Shown: piece after piece, positions 6,459 through 9,688 of the stretch
Layout of the letters: each line of letters opens with the position of its first letter
Numbering within the stretch: the stretch's first letter is position 1
Assembly (NCBI RefSeq): GCF_029762515.1
Contig: NZ_JARVGN010000034.1
Location: forward strand, 1 to 9,688
Origin: Methanocalculus sp.
GTDB lineage: Archaea; Halobacteriota; Methanomicrobia; Methanomicrobiales; Methanocorpusculaceae
Direction: 5' to 3'
Length of the DNA: 9,688 bases
The notes under the pieces: model-generated
Told to the model about the DNA's origin: nothing
Seen by the model: the letters and a program-made list of their open reading frames with translations, nothing else
Database searches by the model: none
Translations under genes and position numbers: made by a program

Positions 6459-6809
6459 ATGAAGTCAATGGCTCCTCTTCTCATCGGATTAAGTATATTC
6501 TGCTTCTTGTCTGCCGGATGTATGACTAATGCAGGTATTGGCGCAATCTCCTATGAGGACTCAGGATTTGTGATCCCGATTGATCTGAATGAAGGAGCGG
6601 ATATCCTTGTACAGATAATGATCTATGATGTGGGCGGGCTTCATCAGGAAGAGAAGCAGCTTATTCTTGAGAGTGTCTCCATCAGCCCCGATCAATTTGC
6701 TCTCTTCATTCCGGCCCCTCTGCCAGAGGGGAGTTATAAAGCACATATTACGCTCTTTCAGAATGAGAAACGACTGGCAGGCAGGATTTTGGATTTTCAC
6801 GTTCAATGA
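6459..6809 (+). CDS. Small predicted lipoprotein, unknown function
   Basis: A 116-residue secreted protein with a lipoprotein signal peptide: a positive start (MKS), a hydrophobic core at about 5-17, and lipobox L17-S-A-G-C21. Cys21 would be the lipid-anchored first residue of the mature protein, on the outer face of the cytoplasmic membrane. The mature part (about 95 residues) is beta-rich with alternating hydrophobic positions (VIPIDLNEGADILVQIMIYD; FALFIPAPLPEGSYKAHITL), like a small immunoglobulin- or carbohydrate-binding-type sandwich, but I cannot assign a family. No cysteine occurs after Cys21. It ends 5 bp before the adenine deaminase start, so the two are probably co-transcribed although a functional link is not obvious. 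The promoter is probably close to the ATG with little or no leader. Confidence 0.8.
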   Translation: MKSMAPLLIGLSIFCFLSAGCMTNAGIGAISYEDSGFVIPIDLNEGADILVQIMIYDVGGLHQEEKQLILESVSISPDQFALFIPAPLPEGSYKAHITLFQNEKRLAGRILDFHVQ

Positions 6810-6814
6810 TCTGA

Positions 6815-8461
6815 ATGATTATGACTCCTGATATCTTCTCTGCCGATACGATCATTCAGAATGCAACGTTCTATAACCCCTTCACATCTGATTGGGAAGA
6901 AACCACCCTGGCGATCAGGGATGGCATGATTCTTGGTTTTGGACCAGAATATAATGGGAGAAGGGTACTTGATCTCAAAGGGAGGCGTATCGTTCCCGGC
7001 CTGATTGATTCGCATCTTCATATTGAGAGTTCGCTTCTCACTCCTGCGGAGTATGGGAGGCTCGTTCTTTCACATGGCATGACCACGGTGATCGCAGATC
7101 CTCACGAAATTGCAAATGTTGCCGGTATAGCAGGCATACAGGCGATGATCCATGATGCTGAACGGACACCGCTTGATATCTTCTTTATGCTTCCGAGTTG
7201 CGTTCCGGCAACTCCCATGGATTCAGCCGGAGCAACGCTTCTGGCAGGTGATCTCTCGCCTCTCCTTGATAACCCACGCGTTATCGGTCTTGGGGAGATG
7301 ATGAATGTACCGGGGGTTCTGAATGATGATCCGGATGTCCTTGCCAAGCTGCAACTCTGTAACATCATAGATGGCCACGCTCCGATGCTCTCGGGCGCTC
7401 TCCTTGACCGGTATATCAGATCCGGGATACAGAGCGATCATGAGTGTATCACCCGTGAGGAGGCGCTAGAAAAGCTCCGGAAAGGAATGTATATATTCAT
7501 GAGAGAAGGTGCGGCTGCACGCAATCTCCGGGATCTCATACCGATCGCTGACTGCCGGACCGCCACCCGCTGCGCATTCGCCACAGATGATCGCCATGCC
7601 GATATGCTGGATTCTGCCGGTTCAATTGATGATTGTATAAGAATTGCCCAAGATTTCGGAGTGGAGCTTGAAGTTGCTCTCAGAATGGCAACCCTCACCC
7701 CTGCAGAGCGTTTTTGCCTCCATGACAGGGGTGCTTTGGCACCAGGAAGAATTGCAGATTTCGTCGTTCTTGAAGAGTCTGATCGCTTCTCAGTTGAGAG
7801 GGTGTTTAAGAGAGGAGTTGAAATCCGGGATATTCCCTACACCCGTCCCGCACCACTGCGGACAACCTTCAATTGCAGGCTTCCGGAGATAGATGACCTG
7901 AAGATCAATGGAGCCGGACCTGCACGCGTCATTGGTATCATTCCCGGACAGATCACTACCCGCCTTGAGATTCATGACGTCATTGGACCGAATCTCCCTG
8001 ATACACACTCTGATATCCTAAAAGCCGTCGTCTGTGATCGCTATCGTGCAGGCGGTTTTGGCATTGGTCTTGTCCGTGGCTTTGGTCTTGCCGGGGGGGC
8101 GCTTGCGGTCAGTGTTTCTCATGATTCGCATAACATTGTAGCTCTTGGAGCAGAAGATTCTGAGATCATTCTCGCAATACAAGCCGTTGCCTCCCACAAC
8201 GGGGCAATGGTGGTTGTTTCCCATGGTAGAAAGACCATTTTACCACTTCCATGGGGCGGCATTATGTCAGATCAATCCTATCCCGAAGTTGTGGCATCTT
8301 TGGGGGAGCTTGACGATCATGCCCGGTTGCTTGGTGCAATTGAGAATCCCTTTATGTACCTCTCCTTCCTGGCACTCACCGTTATTCCGGAACTGAGACT
8401 GACCGAGCGGGGGCTCTTCGACAACACCAGCTTTACCAGAACCAGTCTCTTCATCGAATAA
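6815..8461 (+). CDS. ade: Adenine deaminase
   Basis: Converts adenine to hypoxanthine and ammonia in purine salvage, a cytosolic metal-dependent amidohydrolase. The 548-residue length is slightly short of the usual 550-600. Amidohydrolase motifs in order are: metal-binding PGLIDSHLHIESS at 61-73, DPHE at 95-98, SCVPATP at 128-134, GEMMN at 160-164, DGHAP at 186-190, SDHE at 207-210, and FATDDRHAD at 255-263. The C-terminal Ade domain carries SHDSHN at 435-440 and the closing ALTVIPELRLTERGLFD at 520-536. No key residue appears changed. The first ATG (6815) overlaps no gene; a second ATG at 6821 (Met3) is equally possible, and the spacing of a TGATC element at 6807-6811 slightly favours it. 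It follows the lipoprotein gene by 5 bp and is followed by a hairpin at 8470. Family assignment is very strong. Confidence 0.96.
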   Translation: MIMTPDIFSADTIIQNATFYNPFTSDWEETTLAIRDGMILGFGPEYNGRRVLDLKGRRIVPGLIDSHLHIESSLLTPAEYGRLVLSHGMTTVIADPHEIANVAGIAGIQAMIHDAERTPLDIFFMLPSCVPATPMDSAGATLLAGDLSPLLDNPRVIGLGEMMNVPGVLNDDPDVLAKLQLCNIIDGHAPMLSGALLDRYIRSGIQSDHECITREEALEKLRKGMYIFMREGAAARNLRDLIPIADCRTATRCAFATDDRHADMLDSAGSIDDCIRIAQDFGVELEVALRMATLTPAERFCLHDRGALAPGRIADFVVLEESDRFSVERVFKRGVEIRDIPYTRPAPLRTTFNCRLPEIDDLKINGAGPARVIGIIPGQITTRLEIHDVIGPNLPDTHSDILKAVVCDRYRAGGFGIGLVRGFGLAGGALAVSVSHDSHNIVALGAEDSEIILAIQAVASHNGAMVVVSHGRKTILPLPWGGIMSDQSYPEVVASLGELDDHARLLGAIENPFMYLSFLALTVIPELRLTERGLFDNTSFTRTSLFIE

Positions 8462-8469
8462 TCAGAGAT

Positions 8470-8488
8470 GGGTTGTCAGACACAACCC
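8470..8488 (+). promoter_or_regulatory. Perfect 7-bp inverted repeat between ade and the flavin-barrel gene
   Basis: Arms GGGTTGT (8470-8476) and ACAACCC (8482-8488) flank a 5-nt loop CAGAC. It begins 9 bp after the ade stop codon and lies just upstream of TATA-like sequences (CTTATGTA near 8488-8495 and TTTATCATA at 8505-8513) for the next gene. It may be an operator for a dimeric regulator, or an RNA hairpin at the end of the ade transcript. No T run of terminator length follows, so I prefer the operator reading, weakly. Confidence 0.4.
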
Positions 8489-8523
8489 TTATGTATCCAC
8501 GTCGTTTATCATATCAACAGAAC

Positions 8524-8529
8524 GGAGTG
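8524..8529 (+). promoter_or_regulatory. Ribosome binding site deciding the start of the flavin-barrel gene
   Basis: GGAGTG ends 7 nt before the ATG at 8537, a good match and spacing. It supports that start over the in-frame ATG at 8468, whose extra 23 residues run through the inverted repeat and the promoter and do not match the fold. Confidence 0.65.
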
Positions 8530-8536
8530 TTCTATT

Positions 8537-8941
8537 ATGGCATTCATAGATGAGAAACTAAAAGAAGCAATCACTGCTGTTGGTATCCTTCCTCTGGCTA
8601 CCGCTTCAAAGGATGGTATTCCCAATGTTGCCCCAATGGGGAGTGTATGGGTCATGGACGAAAAGACGATCTGGATAGGAGACAACTTTATGAAAAAGAC
8701 CCTTCAGAACGTGCTTGAGAACCCCCATGCGGCTCTATATGTCTGGAGCAGGGAGATTGGCGGATGCACACAGCTGAAATGTGATGTAAAAGTTGAGAAG
8801 AGCGGGGAGAACGTGGAAAAGATGCGGGCGATACTTCATGAGAAGAAACCCAATCTCTCCGGGAAATCCCTTCTTATTCTCACGGTAACCGAGATATTTG
8901 ATTGTGCCCCCGGCCCGAATGCCGGGGCACCTCTCCAGTAA
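8537..8941 (+). CDS. FMN-binding split-barrel protein (pyridoxamine 5'-phosphate oxidase-like family)
   Basis: A 134-residue protein of the pyridoxamine-phosphate-oxidase-like split beta-barrel fold, which usually binds FMN or F420 as a homodimer. The first barrel strands carry ILPLATASKDGIPNVAPM at 17-34, a typical pattern of strand, turn with DG, and strand. The segment WIGDNFMKKTLQNVLENPHA at 46-65 is the family's D-N-x-x-x-K-T-x-x-N-x-x-x-N-P helix motif. The chain ends with CAPGPNAGAPLQ. It is shorter than true PdxH enzymes, so vitamin B6 synthesis should not be assumed; a flavin-linked reductase or redox role is more likely, with the substrate unknown. It appears to be a single-gene unit with its own promoter, and its last codons form a GC-rich stem. 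It is convergent with argG, 6 bp apart. Confidence 0.87.
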   Translation: MAFIDEKLKEAITAVGILPLATASKDGIPNVAPMGSVWVMDEKTIWIGDNFMKKTLQNVLENPHAALYVWSREIGGCTQLKCDVKVEKSGENVEKMRAILHEKKPNLSGKSLLILTVTEIFDCAPGPNAGAPLQ

Positions 8942-8949
8942 TTTTTTTT
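8904..8949 (+). terminator. GC-rich stem overlapping the CDS end, followed by T8
   Basis: Arms GTGCCCCCGGC (8904-8914) and GCCGGGGCAC (8921-8930) pair over 10 bp with one bulged C and a 6-nt loop CCGAAT. Eight T follow at 8942-8949 directly after the stop codon, then six more at 8952-8957. It looks like an intrinsic-type terminator of the flavin-barrel gene, with the stem inside the last coding codons. Archaeal termination relies mainly on the T run; the stem may stabilise the RNA end. Confidence 0.6.
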
Positions 8950-9688
8950 ACTTTTTTGGTATCATTCGTGCCTGAAGGCCGAAGAAGACAGAGTATCCGA
9001 TAGCATGCGACTGATCAAGGGTTGTGCTGTCAAATGAAACGAGATCATCCGAGTAAATGGCGTCAGGGGAGGAACGTCCAAGGATGCGGAGGTTTCCTTT
9101 ATAGAGCTCGAGATCGACGGTTCCATTGACCCGCTTCTGTGTGGTGTCAATGAAGGCATTCAGCGCATGGTAGAGTGGTTCATGAACAAGTCCCATGTAT
9201 GCAAGCTCGGACCATTTCTCATCAACCCCTACTTTGAATGCCAGCTCCTGCCGGGTAAGACAGAGCCGCTCGAGATCCTTGTGTGCTGCCAGAATCACGG
9301 TTGCTGCCGGATGTTCATAATTCTCCCGTGCCTTCAGGCCGAGGATCCGGTCTTCAACCATATCATTCCTGCCGATTCCATGCCTGCCAGCGATCACGTT
9401 CATTTTCCTGATAAGAGATATGCCGTCCATCGCTTCGCCGTTTATTGCAACCGGCACTCCTTCTGCAAACTCAATTGAGATCGCCTCAGGAGTATCGGGG
9501 GCATCACGGGGATTTGTTGTCCAATGGTAGATTTCATCCGGGGGATGGTATGCCGGATCTTCAAGCCGTCCTCCTTCTATACTCCGGCTCCAGATATTCT
9601 CATCAATACTCCAGGGCTTGTCTTTTACCACAGGTACCGGAATATTATGCTGTTGTGCATAGTCAATCTCCCATTCACGGGTGAGGTT
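8948..9688 (-). CDS. argG: Argininosuccinate synthase, C-terminal part (5' end beyond window)
   Basis: ATP-dependent ligase joining citrulline and aspartate to make argininosuccinate, the penultimate step of arginine synthesis in the cytosol. The frame is open to the right edge, so the gene starts outside; the GTG at 9631 is internal, preceded by in-frame sequence NLTREWEIDYAQQHNIPVPV, which fits the family. The 247 visible codons cover roughly the last three fifths of a protein normally about 390-400 residues long. Recognisable features are PWSIDENIWSRSIEGG near the start, the Y-H-W-T segment, GRHGIGRNDMVEDRILGLKARENYEHPA, and the C-terminal LRILGRSSPDAIYSDDLVSFD. The product ends GLQARMIPKK. 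No other arginine gene is in view. The 3' end is 6 bp from the convergent flavin-barrel gene, whose T run overlaps the argG stop codon. Confidence 0.95.
   Translation of the reverse strand, partial: NLTREWEIDYAQQHNIPVPVVKDKPWSIDENIWSRSIEGGRLEDPAYHPPDEIYHWTTNPRDAPDTPEAISIEFAEGVPVAINGEAMDGISLIRKMNVIAGRHGIGRNDMVEDRILGLKARENYEHPAATVILAAHKDLERLCLTRQELAFKVGVDEKWSELAYMGLVHEPLYHALNAFIDTTQKRVNGTVDLELYKGNLRILGRSSPDAIYSDDLVSFDSTTLDQSHAIGYSVFFGLQARMIPKK

Noticed and set aside
8468..8536. Longer start for the flavin-barrel protein at ATG 8468
   Set aside because: The extra 23 residues run through an inverted repeat and promoter-like sequence, while the ATG at 8537 has a GGAGTG site and fits the fold start.
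1..9688. Search by eye for CRISPR repeats, tRNA or rRNA genes, insertion sequences and attachment sites
   Set aside because: No regularly spaced repeats, tRNA cloverleaf with CCA-type end, transposase motifs or flanking terminal repeats were seen; nearly all space is occupied by ordinary genes.

Overview
The window reads as a piece of a methanogenic archaeal chromosome, most likely Methanomicrobiales. The signs are an archaeal type of MgtE-like permease next to a double PhoU/RCK_C protein, an S1-OB-DHH RecJ-like protein, an adenine deaminase of the archaeal/bacterial Ade family, archaeal TATA boxes with very short leaders, a chemotaxis methyltransferase and a lipobox lipoprotein. I cannot fix the genus from the sequence alone. 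There is no mobile element, CRISPR array, tRNA or rRNA gene that I can see, and coding density is high.

Layout. (1) Positions 1-3809, plus strand: a likely three-gene operon with the 3' end of an MgtE-type divalent cation permease, a duplicated PhoU-RCK_C regulatory protein, and an S1-OB-DHH/DHHA1 phosphoesterase. (2) Positions 3840-4359, plus strand: two small genes, each with its own archaeal promoter. One is an 83-residue winged-helix-like protein and the other is a 59-residue protein that a length cut-off would easily miss. (3) Positions 4379-4446: a double inverted repeat with a T run lies between convergent genes. (4) Positions 4445-5510: two unknown membrane proteins diverge from a 70-bp gap whose TATA-like element is almost perfectly symmetric. 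(5) Positions 5515-6315, minus strand: an orphan cheR, tail to tail with the preceding gene at a 4-bp gap. (6) Positions 6459-8461, plus strand: a small lipoprotein gene and adenine deaminase (ade), 5 bp apart. (7) Positions 8470-8941: a hairpin, then an FMN-binding split-barrel protein whose last codons form a GC-rich terminator-like stem. (8) Positions 8948-9688, minus strand: the C-terminal 247 codons of argininosuccinate synthase (argG), running off the right edge.

How the genes work together. The permease and the PhoU/RCK_C protein plausibly form a transporter and cytosolic regulator pair for Mg2+ or another cation. The DHH protein shares the transcript but belongs to nucleic-acid metabolism. 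Ade feeds purine salvage and ArgG serves arginine synthesis. CheR supplies receptor methylation for chemotaxis, although no other che or receptor gene is in view. The rest of the window is mostly single-gene units with small intergenic spaces. I found no clear new defence or mobile system. The best leads are the unnoticed 59-residue gene, the exact 200-residue internal repeat, the symmetric promoter and the compact terminators between convergent genes.
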